A stretch of 64,000 nucleotides of DNA from Rhizoctonia solani. Lineage: Eukaryota; Basidiomycota; Agaricomycetes; Cantharellales; Ceratobasidiaceae. Below, piece after piece: positions 12,562 through 23,990 of the stretch. The translations under genes and the position numbers were made by a program. The DNA is taken from positions 1,426,001-1,490,000 of the forward strand of contig NC_057376.1 in assembly GCF_016906535.1 (NCBI RefSeq), read 5' to 3'. Within the stretch, counting starts at the first letter, position 1; every line of letters begins with the position of its first letter. The notes beneath the pieces were generated by a model. That model saw only the letters and a program-made list of their open reading frames with translations. It was not told where the DNA came from and did not search any database.

Positions 12562-12981
12562 ATGTCTTACAACCCCCGTGACGACTATGAAGATTCCGAG
12601 GATGAGGTGACCCGTTGTGTATGCGGATCAGGTGTGTATGTTGCCAGCTCATCTCGTAACCCTTAGCTAAGAAAATTACAGAGGAGGAAGTGGGCGACTT
12701 TATGATCCAATGTGAACAATGCTACGTCTGGCAACATGGTCTTTGTGTTGGCCTAATGCGGGTAGAAGATAGCCCAGAGCATTATTATTGCGAGAAATGT
12801 AGGCCGGAGAATCATGCAGCGTTGTTAAGGTGTGTTCCCCTCATTTTTCTATCCTGCAGTCACTGGCATGCGACTGTCTTATCTTTGTCAAATATAATTC
12901 ACATACAGGGATAGAAAGTATGGTCACTACTATAACGATTCACGATCAAATTCGCGATCTCACCATTCTTCATCTCGTTGA
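12562..12981 (+). CDS. Small PHD-finger protein (96 residues)
   Basis: Three exons (12562-12631, 12682-12829, 12909-12981) encode 96 residues: a short acidic start (DDYEDSEDE), one complete PHD finger and a Ser/Arg-rich tail (SRSNSRSHHSSSR). All eight zinc ligands are present in Cys4-His-Cys3 order: CVC, CEQC, H in WQHGLC, C, then CEKC. The finger most resembles those of Cti6/Set3-type chromatin readers (VTRCVCG.., MIQCEQCYVWQH), which bind methylated histone H3 tails. Those proteins are much longer, so this is either a stand-alone reader or a gene whose further 3' exons I did not detect. The stop codon at 12979-12981 is clear. Confidence 0.8.
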
Positions 12982-13116
12982 CTTTTACCCCCTTGTATTA
13001 CATTGAATTGAATTTCATGGACCTTTACGGCTCAACACTAATCAACATGCCGATCAAACAAACCACGGGAGCAGTCATCAGTTGGGCCCATCAACTGTTC
13101 CTCGCCGTTTGATTAA

Positions 13117-14144
13117 TCAGTTTTTGGGATATGGAGGCAGTCCCCAGCTTTCTGGAATAAAATCTTCGAGTGATCGTAACGTCTCGTCAGCCCCAAGCTC
13201 ATCGGCGGTTGTGAGAGCTGCCAGGTTTGGGTCGGGTATCCAGACCACTGACATAGGCGAGCCAATCAATACTCTTGCGGTTACATGTGATTATTCGAGT
13301 GGCTCACCATTCATACCCGCCCGCTTCCCAGCAATAACCCCCGATGTTGCATCTTCAAATACCAACCCCTGTGCCCTAGTCGCTTTCTCTGCATCGCTAA
13401 TGGTATCTTCGCCGAGGCCAACTTCGGGGAACCCTGCTTGTTTGGCAGCATAGAGGAATACGTCTGGTGCAGGTTTACCATGCTGTACTGCAGCATCATC
13501 CCCACACACTACAGCGCCTCCAAACAAACCGAAGGTGTTTTGCAAATGCCCGTCTTGAGCTCATAATTACGTCTCTGGGAGCCTGTTGCAACTGCAATAG
13601 GGACCTTGTGTGCGGCCAGGTGAGAAATGAGCTTGTGCGCCCCTGGGAGCAATTGAACAGTTGGCCAGGCCAGATCTTGGGCGGCGCGCCGACGTGTGAT
13701 GTACTCATCGGTAGTCAACGAGATATCCGGGAAATAGGACATCAGTTTTTCAGCCGCCGCGCGTTCCGCTGGGGATCGATGATTGAGTTAGTGGCGAGCA
13801 GTTGATCAGAGATCCAAGACTGTACGTTTCCCCATCTAATTAATCATTCATGACTAGTTTAGTAAAGGGACGCCAAGTATGCGGGGGTACACACTAGTTC
13901 TTTTTTGATATCCCACGTCATTACTTTGCCATATGGCGCAAGAATGTTATCTATCTATGGCTCAGTGGCTTTTAATATCATGTGTCACATATCTTACTCG
14001 TTACATTGGTATAAACTTGCTCCGAATCTCTGTTCACGCCTCGGATAAGATATCTGGGTAAACTGTTTGTAAATATTCTTACATTAGAAGTCCGTCCATA
14101 TCGAAAAGTACATATTTAATTTGTGGTTTCGTGTTGTCCGACAT
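13117..14144 (-). CDS. HAD-superfamily phosphatase (pseudouridine-5'-phosphatase-like)
   Basis: This is a HAD hydrolase of the DOG/HDHD1 (GS1) group, which dephosphorylates small sugar or nucleoside phosphates. The catalytic motif DMDGLLIDSE spans the first intron. LMGKPERAAAEKL, motif II VATGS, GKPAPDVFLYAA (motif III lysine) and VFEDATSGVIAGKRAGM (motif IV) follow in family order. The C-terminus VVWIPDPNL..EDFIPESWGLPPYP ends at 13117. The GKPERAAAE segment depends on a 10-nt internal exon (13835-13826) between introns of 59 and 57 nt. The frame breaks at 13549-13551, a GGG run on the coding strand. One more G gives ELKT-GHLQNTFGLF, so this is probably an assembly indel rather than a dead gene. 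Substrate is not determinable. Confidence 0.83.
13826..13835 (-). other. 10-nt internal exon of the HAD phosphatase
   Basis: The exon ATGGGGAAAC lies between ..attaattag and gtacag. It supplies the M-G-K of the family motif LMGKPERAAAE. Confidence 0.8.
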
Positions 14145-14995
14145 GTCTTCCGATGTCTTCTAGTATGGAGGATTACTGGGATTCTAACGTTGATTGCGGA
14201 CCGGTTAATTAGAAGTCATACACGTGACCATCGTCGGGATATGCACTCTAGCGTTACCATCATCATACTGTGCTTTGTTGTAATAACTAAAAGTAATGCG
14301 GTATCATCTACCCATAGCTGCATCTATCTTAAGTTTGTATTGGACTCCAACTACACGTTTGCTGAGGATGAAATATCACACGCTTCCCCCATCCACGCAC
14401 GAACATAAGCACGGTCTAGAGTCACTGCCGACTGTTTACGATATCCAATCACTTATAGCATGGTTACACTAAAAGTCGATCGATAGACACCCGAGCGTAT
14501 TCCCGCGAAGGCTCGGGAGCTATAAGATAGTCCGCGAGCACCTGCACCCTGGACTGACGAAGAACGGGCACGGCCCGTTGACATCGTAGATAGGAATCGG
14601 ATAAGATACCCATGGGAGTGTAGAATATTCAATTGAGGAGTATACATTGTGCCTATGTGTTTCATATGTCGGGGGCAAACACCCTGTTTATTATAGCCCA
14701 AACGTTCCTGCCAAGTCCAACGGTGACGATGAGGATCGAAGGATCGGAGATAGAGCGCATACAAGTGGTATTTTGCACGCCCTGGAGCATTTTCCTCCGT
14801 TAGCCGATGGGTCGTTACATTACGAGGTATCAAAAGAACGTCTGATTAGGATTATGGTTTGTCATCGCCCACGTCAAAGGGCGTGCGCGGCATATTCGTG
14901 TCCGTCCGATCCTGTTGACCGTACACCTCGACCACCACTCAAACTGATTACTATCCCAATATATTCAGTGATATATCCACTACGTCACTCTCTCA
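14145..14995. other. Intergenic region between divergent HAD and glutaredoxin genes
   Basis: This is a head-to-head intergenic region of about 850 bp. I see no gene or repeat in it. Confidence 0.5.
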
Positions 14996-15982
14996 ATGGC
15001 GAAAGGTCACTCCCGTGAACTCACTGACCCGTTCCAGGCTGGACCAAAAAGTAGTGTGCCGGCATTCCTGCGAAAGAAGAGATTCATTCTGCTCCTGCTG
15101 ACGGTTATCGGAGTGGTCTGGGTCTATACAGCGCGTGGTAAGTACTTTGCACATGGTTCTAGGAAGGGTGTAGACTCCCGATAGTACATTCTCTTGCGAT
15201 CATCATAGACGACAAAGGTCTCGGCCGCGCATTTAGTATGACCTTCAGCCCACAATCGCTCGTTATAGCCAGCCCTCACAATTCACCCAGCCCGACTGTT
15301 TTGATTATCATTGCATGGGCTGTCATTTTTCTGATACATTCTTCCGATATAGCACCGTCCGTTCGCACGAAAGAGCATGAGCTGGAAGATTTGTTACAGT
15401 TCTTTGTGGCTGCACCTGATGCATCACTCCCCGTGGATATTGACCCATCGGTAGAGCTGAATCGCAAATCATTAGTTACGGCTGCTACAGGGCGGTCGGC
15501 CATCGTACCGCCGGTGGTTGTTTTTAGCAAGGTGCATCAAATACTATTGATGAGCTTGTTATTAGAGAACTGATTTAGGGGGGTTCCAGACATATTGTCC
15601 GTAAGTACCCTTACTACTACGAACAAGAGAAGTGTCTTAAATATTATGGCTAATATGCCATGAAATGTAGTTATTCAAAGCGAGCCAAGAGTTTGCTCTC
15701 GTCTCTGAAACTCGAACCGGCACCCTATGTTGTTGAAGTTGACTTGCGAAGTGCGTTGTTCTCGTACCTTTTTGTTTAAGTTGGGGGCTGAAATGAAATG
15801 ACATAGGTGACTCGGATACTGTCAAGGCACTGTTGGTGAGACTGACGGGACACGGCACATTCCCAAACATACTGGTGAGACGCAAGTCAATTGGGGGCTC
15901 TGACGACCTGGCCCGGCTACACGAGAGTGGAGAGTTGATCCCGCTCCTGGCGACGGCTGGAGTGAGTGCGGGTGTCGCTTAG
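14996..15982 (+). CDS. Membrane-anchored monothiol glutaredoxin (Grx6/7-like)
   Basis: This resembles yeast Grx6/Grx7, single-pass proteins of the ER/Golgi lumen. The N-terminus has basic residues followed by a helix (RFILLLLTVIGVVWVYTAR), a signal anchor. The glutaredoxin fold follows: VVVFSKTYCPYSKRAKSLL, EPAPYVVEVDLR, an altered TVPNI-like stretch (GTFPNILVRRKSIGGSDDL) and a final helix. The active site CPYS, as in Grx7, is assembled across an 11-nt exon (15590-15600, encoding TYC plus part of P) flanked by 58- and 70-nt introns. Other exons are 14996-15137, from 15209, 15671-15750 and 15807-15982. Between 15236 and 15352 the sequence is either coding, which would add a second hydrophobic segment, or a 117-nt intron with a GTATGA donor. 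I favour the intron because the family has one membrane helix. Confidence 0.83.
15590..15600 (+). other. 11-nt internal exon of the glutaredoxin gene
   Basis: The exon ACATATTGTCC lies between ttccag and gtaagt. It encodes T-Y-C and two bases of the next Pro codon, so it carries the catalytic cysteine. Confidence 0.85.
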
Positions 15983-16287
15983 GTGTGGAACGTGAGGGGC
16001 GAACACGGGCTGGATCGGATACTCTTGGCAAGGGACCAACAGGGACAGAACCAGATTACCGATGACCATTGTTCTAAATATGGTAGTACAAATCTTAGTT
16101 GATTAAACGGCCGGGGAACCGAGAGCGCCCCAGGAAACTATTTATCTCGTGTCTTCTCATACCCCGTCTTCTATCTTCCCTCACCGTCTTCCTCGAGTTC
16201 TCATTCCGACGCCTCGGCGCGTTCGTTCATTTAACACTGCTGCTTGACGCAATTCCATTCCTTGAGCCCCGTCCCTCCTCTTTCCCA
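15983..16287. other. Spacer between tandem glutaredoxin-fold genes
   Basis: This short spacer contains a pyrimidine-rich stretch (about 16140-16285) just before the next start codon, typical of a fungal promoter and leader. I see no other feature. Confidence 0.5.
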
Positions 16288-17290
16288 ATGCCGAGCTTCG
16301 CCCTTCCCTCTCAGTCTAAGCCTCGCCTGACGAGCTCTGCCACCAGCTTGGTTAGCTCTCTGAGCAAAAAGCATCAACGCCTTTCCGCCGTACTCTTGTT
16401 GTTCCTATCTTTCGCTGCTTTCTTCTCCTTCCTCTTCGGAGCTCAGCATGTGAGTTTGTCTAAAATGAGTCCTGTACCAGCGCTAACGTCTTGGATTAGG
16501 ACTCGAAGGCGTTTATCGCATATCAACGAGCAACTGGCCGTCAACCCACCGCATCTTACCCCCTATCGCGCGCATTCAAGGAGACCAACAGGGCTGTCAC
16601 TCCTCAACAAAAGAGCACTGCTTCTGCGGAGCCTCTCAACTTGACTCCGGCCATGGAACTGGGAGCATTAGTTGCATTCCTCACCGACCGTGCTGCTGAG
16701 AATGCGCTCCCTCTTACCATCGACCCCCAACAGCAAATACCCGCCGATGTCATGCTTGACTTTGACACACGCTCCGATTTTGCCCAACTAGAAGTTGATG
16801 ATCTCGTTCAGGACACATGGATGCGCAACCCTGTCGTTATCTTCTCCAAGGTATGATATTTAAATCGGGCCCAAACTCTTATCTTAATTTACTCACACTG
16901 ATCAATTTGTGCCATAGGTCCATTCACCCCAGGGTCGTGACTTGAAGAAGATTTTCGCGTCTTACAAATTGAAACCTGCCCCAGTTATTTTCGACGTCGA
17001 CCAGCGTGGTACGTTTTTATCAAATGAAATAGCGGTTGGAATCTGGTCGTACTGACATGCCAAATTTTGCCTATTACAGAGGATGCAGCTGTCCTTGAGC
17101 CTGTACTTTACCGTCTCATCGGCGAAACCTCCCTGCCCATCGTCCTCCTTGGTGGTCGCTCCATTGGATCCCATCGGACATTACCAAGCTACACGACTCT
17201 GGCGACCTTGAACAAGCCATGAAATCCGCCGGCGTTTCAATCGTTCCACCAAAGAAAAAGATGGCCATTCCGGCGCCAAAGCTCAAGTAG
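16288..17290 (+). CDS. Membrane-anchored glutaredoxin-fold protein lacking the active-site cysteine
   Basis: This is a paralogue of the preceding gene on the same strand, with the same plan: a signal-anchor helix (LSAVLLLFLSFAAFFSFLFGA), a variable stem, then a glutaredoxin fold (NPVVIFSKVHSPQGRDLKKIF, KPAPVIFDVDQRED, SLPIVLLGGRSIGS). The intron after FSK is shared. At the active site it reads HSPQG where its neighbour has YCPYS, so the catalytic Cys is Ser and thiol chemistry is not expected. The C-terminus SDITKLHDSGDLEQAMKSAG..PPKKKMAIPAPKLK ends at 17288-17290. It is reached only if one base is added at the CCC run 17170-17172. A role as a non-catalytic partner is speculation. Confidence 0.78.
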
Positions 17291-18881
17291 AGCCTTGTCC
17301 CGTGCATTTGTTTTGTTTTTGGTTATTGGACCCTCCATCATTTTTCATTGAACTCAAATCAGATCACTTTTGTTTTTTCTTTCTTTCTTTCTTGGTTTTA
17401 CTCGCTGCACATAGATTGTACATGTCTGATTTGAGACATTTATCCCATGTATTCATGTAGCCCGCTCGCCGTAGTGCATTGTTATTCTCTAGTCCTTACA
17501 GAGTGTTTCAATGCACAACTTACCCTGTATATGATTCAGGGAAAACGTATCCTTATCATGGTGTGATCGAGTGAGAAAATGACGACGACCTTACCGGACA
17601 TCTGGAGTTTACTCGACAAGTAACTTATGAAGTCAGCCAAGGATGATTGATATTGACGCTGGTAAGCGCGCAAAAAAAGGCACCCATTCAAAACTCCAAG
17701 GTGTGTTCGAATAAAGCTACCAAGGTTGAGTGTACGAGTAGTGCAGGGACGTCAAGCTTTGAGTTTGGTACCTATATTATGTATTTATGCGTATTACATT
17801 GATGGAATGATGATGAAGAGGTACGGGCGCAATGGCTAACTACGTATACCATATCGCCCCCATTGCGTCCAGTCATAACTAAGCCCCCGCTACTTTGAAT
17901 TGACCCATCACCACAAAAGCCCACGACTGTACGAGTTCCTGGATACCGCGCGCCAAAAGTACTGTATGGCCATTGAACCTATGGATTCCGAGTTGTTCTT
18001 ATCGGCTGATTCGAGGAATAGTATGAGATATCAAGGGGGGCCTGAGGAAGTTTCCGCATACGGTATATACCATGTTCAAAGGTATGTACAGTTTAATTTT
18101 AATTTTGCAAGCGAGGGAAGCGCGGTTCACAGCATGGACCGAGAGATCCTCCCCACTCAGGAGAAAACAATCCGACGATCATTAGATGATATACGTCGGA
18201 AGAATTCTTACGTGACCCGAATGCAATCAAAGTTCATGGCGAGTCAAAATTTCCTCGCTTGAATGTTCTTCTGGGCCCAGCTCGGATGAAAAAAAAAAAT
18301 CGATTTTCGACGATTGGAGAGGTCGAGGCCCTTGTAGACTAGGTCTTGTTGAAGACCTATCCGAATGTACCCTATTCCCGGTTGGACGTTGGTGCTATCT
18401 GTGGCTGGAATTATACACAGTAAACAAAGAGATAAGATACTCACCGGGACTGCCAAGACCCGGGTAGAGATCATCAATAGCCACCGACCGCGGAAGACAT
18501 GGATAAACCGAGCTGAGGTTCACACGATAGTCCCGGTCACAATCATATATGGGTAGTGGCAGTGACGGGAGCACTATACCGGATATAGGATGCAGGTCGA
18601 GCGAACAAACGGTAGATCCATGACAAGGGCATCGAAATGCTAACAGACCCATACAGGTTGAGTGATTGAATTACGGCTTGAACGAATAACATATCAAATG
18701 TATATGGATTAATTTAGCACGATATATGCGGCCTTGCCACATATAGGAATACATAGTGTGTAATAACTATGATTGATTCAGCAAGCATGATCCCTTCTAG
18801 GATGGGATCGAACTTACTGCTGTTTGTATTCTGATACAGTTGAATATTTCAAACTTCTCTACCAACACCGTGTGACCTCTC
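17291..18881. other. Gene-poor region
   Basis: This 1.6-kb stretch holds a (CTTT)-rich run near 17376-17395 and an A11 run at 18289-18299. A 120-codon open frame at 17900-18262 (+) has no recognisable domain, no introns of the local type and no visible relatives. I do not call it a gene. Confidence 0.4.
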
Positions 18882-19888
<1,007 letters not shown>

Positions 19889-19970
19889 CTAAGCGCTCGG
19901 ATACAATCCGTCGATCCTTTCTCCACGTCTTTTCAAATCATCGTCATTTCTCTTTTGACCCGTTACGATC

Positions 19971-20325
19971 ATGCAAGTCTTTACCCAGCTACGAAACGTC
20001 CCAAAATGCAGCATGAGCCTTCGTAGTTTGCATACATACACACCTCTATTCTCGTCTCAATCGCCTTATTCCAGACCGGGGCCTCCCCCTTCCCAAAGAG
20101 GAACAACGTGAATTCGAAGAGCTCGTGCGAAATGCTCAAGCACCCGCTGCCTCTGCCACAGTAAACCAAGGCGAAGAGTTGCATCCGGATGCCAGGCGTC
20201 CTATTGCTCCTGGGTTTATCGGCGAAGTTAATCCCAAAACGGGTGAGCGAGGTGGCCCAAAGCAGGAACCTGTTCCCAAAGGAAGAAATGACTGGAGCTA
20301 TGGAGGCCGAGTTACCGACTTTTAA
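19971..20325 (+). CDS. SDH8: Succinate dehydrogenase assembly factor 4
   Basis: SDHAF4/Sdh8 is a small mitochondrial chaperone that protects the flavinylated Sdh1 subunit before complex II assembly. Two exons (19971-20022 and 20075-20325, 52-nt intron) encode 100 residues. The C-terminal signature is clear: GFIGEVNPKTGERGGPKQEP followed by NDWSYGGRVTDF. The N-terminus is rich in R, K, S and T and poor in acidic residues, compatible with a mitochondrial presequence. The start lies only 107 bp from the thymidylate synthase start on the other strand, so both probably share a promoter. Its stop is 54 bp from the stop of the convergent HHE gene. Confidence 0.9.
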
Positions 20326-20379
20326 TCATTAGACATAGGTGCGTTATATAATACAATATGTCCATGATCGCTAATCACA

Positions 20380-21194
20380 TTACATGGGCAGACGGTCCAC
20401 TTCCTCTAGTGTGTAGTATTTCTTCAAGTTCTCACCCGACAAGTCACGACTGTCCAAATTATAATTTAGTTTTTCAACTGTGTGTATATAGACTCTGTAC
20501 TCACACTTCTTCTGACAAGTGTTTGAACAATGGCGTTTTGAACTCGTCTAGACATGAACGCAAGGTGCCTGGCGAGAACGTTGTTGGCTCGGCTTTCCAT
20601 CCCGCTACCAAGTCCTTTAGCTTATCTAGACCTATAGCCTAGTCGATCGGATCATTAATTCCACACTACTGCAAAACATCACGCACCCGAGTGGATTACT
20701 TTGTGAGAGTTTTTATGTCGTTCGTTGTCAGCAAAGTTGGGCATTTTTTGCGCTAGCACGGGGAATACATAGGCTTCTTCAATACTGTGATGCGCATCAA
20801 GATCTACAAGATGGGTTCAGTGGTGTACCATTGGCGAAACTTCTTGCTGTATGCTCACGATCATGAAACTCCATGACCATCCGCAAGTACACCGGTAGTG
20901 ACATGACTTTTGCGAACGAGCCATCCGAAAGCTACATATATTATTAACAAAGAGACCTGATAGATGTGGGGAAATACCAACTGCGTAAATGTTATCGACT
21001 AGCGCAGGATGGTTAATTAAGAAATAACAAGAGAGTTTTGCGAGAGCTCACATTTGGTTGCAAGAGCTGTATGAAAGTAGGCCATGCGATCTGCAAGCTA
21101 AGCGCAGCACACTTTAGCCTACGTCCAAAACAAAGTTGGATCCTGCGTATCAGCAGGAACTTACTCTGTTCCATCGTCTATTTTCCGACGCCAT
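20380..21194 (-). CDS. Hemerythrin-like HHE-domain protein
   Basis: This four-helix HHE cation-binding protein belongs to the fungal group with metal-ligand segments FHDHLDAHHSIEEAYVFPVLAQKMP and ERHKNSHKVIHSG, which supply His and Glu ligands for a di-iron site. The C-terminus EEVRDLSGENLKKYYTLEEVDRLPM is typical of the group. Exons join as MASENRRWNR, LADRMAYFHTALATK, a 17-nt exon (20998-20982, FDNIYA), LSDGSFAKVMSLPVYLRMVMEFHD and two more. No frame break was found. The start at 21194 is the simplest. The same frame is open upstream to an ATG at 21416, and that extension contains a presequence-like FRNFHSSAIVSS, so a longer mitochondrial form is possible. Oxygen or iron sensing is family knowledge, not shown here. 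Confidence 0.83.
20982..20998 (-). other. 17-nt internal exon of the HHE gene
   Basis: The exon TCGATAACATTTACGCA lies between gcgctag and gttggt. It encodes (F)-D-N-I-Y-A and joins the flanking exons in frame. Confidence 0.75.
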
Positions 21195-21609
21195 GGATGA
21201 AGCCGTAAATGGAGTGTGTCTGGGGGAGCTTACTATAGCACTGGAGTGAAAGTTACGGAAGTTGAGTAGGTGGTAGGGGTCCGGGTATAGCCTTTTTTGT
21301 GAGGAGATGAAGGATAACTTAAGAGGCTGCTTCAGGCACGAGTTCGAGCCAAGTGATCCAGCCGAAAGTAAAAGCCCGGATGAGCGAACACAGCTCATAC
21401 ATGTATACCCCACCATTTTAAGCCCAGTTTATACAGGATCATTCAAAACCAAGCATGACCGTAATGCTGACTGGATTTTGAAGCAAGTGTGTCATCGGTC
21501 ACACGTAAAAGGACAAGTCCCCTCGAGAGTTTCCTATCCCAATTTAGCAAGATGGGAGATCAAGCTGAGTAAGCTATTTTTTGTGATTGGATACTCAATT
21601 GTAACGACC
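21195..21609. promoter_or_regulatory. Probable bidirectional promoter, HHE / DPH2
   Basis: This 415-bp region separates the divergent HHE and DPH2 starts. It shrinks to about 193 bp if the longer HHE start at 21416 is used. I see no RNA gene or repeat in it. Confidence 0.45.
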
Positions 21610-23744
21610 ATGTCGATCGCCCAGCCTCCTCCGTCCGGAGCATTTTCCACAGCGGGAGAAGAAGCGATCGCCGCACATCGATATTAGAGAAAACGAACTT
21701 ACGACCGCGGACGTCGAGCATGAAAATATCGACGAGTTGTTTGAAGTTCAAGAAACGGTTCGGCATATAATCGATAACGACTATAAACAGGTGTGAGATG
21801 AATTGCATTGTTGTCGTTTTTCTTGTTAGCGCGGCAACTGACCTGCTCCGGCCCATCAGGCCTGGTTTAGATAGCACTTCAGTTTCCAGACGAACTGCTG
21901 GGAGTATCTGTGCCTATTTACAATAGGCTCAAACAACTACTCGGAGATGGACGGAATGCCTATGTGCTCGCGGACACGACGTACGGGAGGTGAGTTGAAT
22001 TGCGTTCGTTGGTTGACCGGGGGATGCTGAATCACGACAGTTGCTGTGTAGATGAAGTAGCTGCTGCTCACATCGATGCGGATGTCGTGGTTCATTATGG
22101 ACATGCGTGTCTTAGCCCGTGAGTCGCTGTTCAAGTTTTATATCTGTTTAATTCAATGCGGTTTTTAGTACATCTCGTCTGACTGTGATATATGTATTCG
22201 GAAAGCGGCCGATTGATATTCAGGACTGCATCAATCAGATTTCGCTCGCAATTCAAACCCAGATGGCTCACACTGACTCAACAAAATCATTAATCCTCAA
22301 GCCGGACGTTTCATACGCATATAGCATGGGTAAACCTTTGATGATTTAATTCAGTTCTTTCGCTGATATTAGCCCAATGTAGAGAAAATCAAAGAAGGAC
22401 TTCAAAAGGAATTTCCAGCACAGAATATTCGCTCCAGAAGTACCGACAAGATATGTCCCGCCCCCTTCTGCGTCTGCTGCGGCCCCGTACGCACCTGCGG
22501 ATCCTGATCAACCATCTGAGCCATATCTCCGTTACCTTCTACGCCCCCAATAAACCCGGTCAACGAGTCGACGGCGGTGTCCAAGGGTATTCCAACGGAA
22601 GAGTCCTTGATACTGTACATTGGTGGCGAAAGTCTTGCTCTGACCAATTTTTTGCTTACCCACAGTTCGAGTGAGGTTAGTTTGATACTACCTACATATT
22701 GAATGGATTACAATAACTATGAATATAGGTGATATCATATGACCCCCAACGAGGTCGACACGTCGCGAAACTGGTAGCGTGAACAAACTTTTGATGCGCC
22801 GTTATGCGATAATACAGAAGGCCAGGGATGCAGATGTGATTGGTATACTGGTTGGCACGCTCGGAGTGGGTAAGAAACAACTCCGAGTGAGAGGGAAATT
22901 GGACTGATCGCATATAGCTTCCTACTTGCCCTTGATGGCCCACTTGCGCCAGCTTTTAGCTAAAGCTCAGAAAAAGTGTTATACTATCAGTGTTGGGAAG
23001 CTCAACCCGGCGAAGCTCGCAAACTTCATGGAAATTGAATGCTTTGTGTTGGTTGCGTGCCCCGAAAATAGCGTAATCGAATCAAAAGTGAGTGAGCTCA
23101 GCACACCCCAAATGCCTTTGACCGAGCCATGTTCTAGGAATTTTACAGACCTATCGTAACGCCCTTTGAACTCGAAATTGCTCTAGGGGCCGATCGTAGC
23201 TGGACAGGGGAGTATATACTGGATTTCGACCAATTCTATCTAGCCGGAAAGTAGATGGTACGGGTTGGGTTGTTTACTTGGAACCTGCCGCTGACATTGA
23301 ATACATAAGCTGTACCGACGAACGAGACTCAGATGAGGATCCGGATCGGCCATCCTTTTCATTGGTTACGGGAACCTATCGACATGCGAAACGTTACATT
23401 GATCCCAAAGGTTGGCACTATCCATGCTGATATGAAAAACAGCACTTACATACTGTCTGTAATCAAGATGCTGTTGCAGGGGCTGATTCTGGCGGACAAG
23501 CTGTTGCCTTGAGAAATAACGAAAGCGCGTTGTCTCAAGCTATCGCGACCGCAGGAAGTATGTTACAAATTTGACCTAGTGAGTTTGTATTCTGACCAGA
23601 TATTAAATAGGTGAATTCTTGCATAGCCGGTCTTTCCAAGGACTGGAACAACGGCTTGGACAAGATGAGCCAGCTGTCCTTGAGCAAGGTCGCAGCGGAA
23701 TTGCCAAGGGCTACGAGGATGTAGATCATTCATCTACCTCGTAA
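21610..23744 (+). CDS. DPH2: Diphthamide biosynthesis protein 2
   Basis: Dph2 pairs with Dph1 in the radical-SAM-like [4Fe-4S] complex that transfers the 3-amino-3-carboxypropyl group to a histidine of elongation factor 2. Family landmarks in order: [86 protein letters not shown] (with the first cluster cysteine region), [62 protein letters not shown] and, near the C-terminus, [16 protein letters not shown]. At least seven introns. The frame breaks near 22536-22540 and 22762-22766 (one base short each) and near 21674-21690 and 22425 (less clear). Assembly indels are the likely cause. Identity is firm; exact exon edges near the breaks are not. Confidence 0.87.
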
Positions 23745-23990
23745 TCTATGTTTACTCCCTAATAAAACATATGGAATGGCATTTCTTATCCATTTATAAC
23801 ACACTATTACAACAGCAAACGGGATGCGGAGAAGACCAAGCAAGTGAACAATGATTGAGGGTGAATGGGAGAACATTTAAGTCAACTAAAAACATCCGAA
23901 CAACGCGATATGATACCAATAGTAGTAGACGAGTCCGTAAAGGAATGTGACCGAATAGGGGAGCTGCATAGAACAGGAAAGGGACAACAG

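Noticed and set aside
15236..15352. Second membrane segment in the CPYS glutaredoxin
   Set aside because: The hydrophobic stretch lies within a segment that can be spliced in phase (GTATGA..ATAG). Related enzymes have a single anchor. Retained only as an alternative.
15532..15600. Apparent frameshift or pseudogene in the first glutaredoxin gene
   Set aside because: Moving the acceptor to ..ttccag (15588-15589) gives an 11-nt exon that restores FSKTYCPYSKRAK exactly, so no mutation is needed.
17900..18262. 120-codon open frame on the plus strand
   Set aside because: It has no domain, no introns of the local type, no recognisable relatives and lies in a gene-poor stretch. It is long enough to occur by chance.
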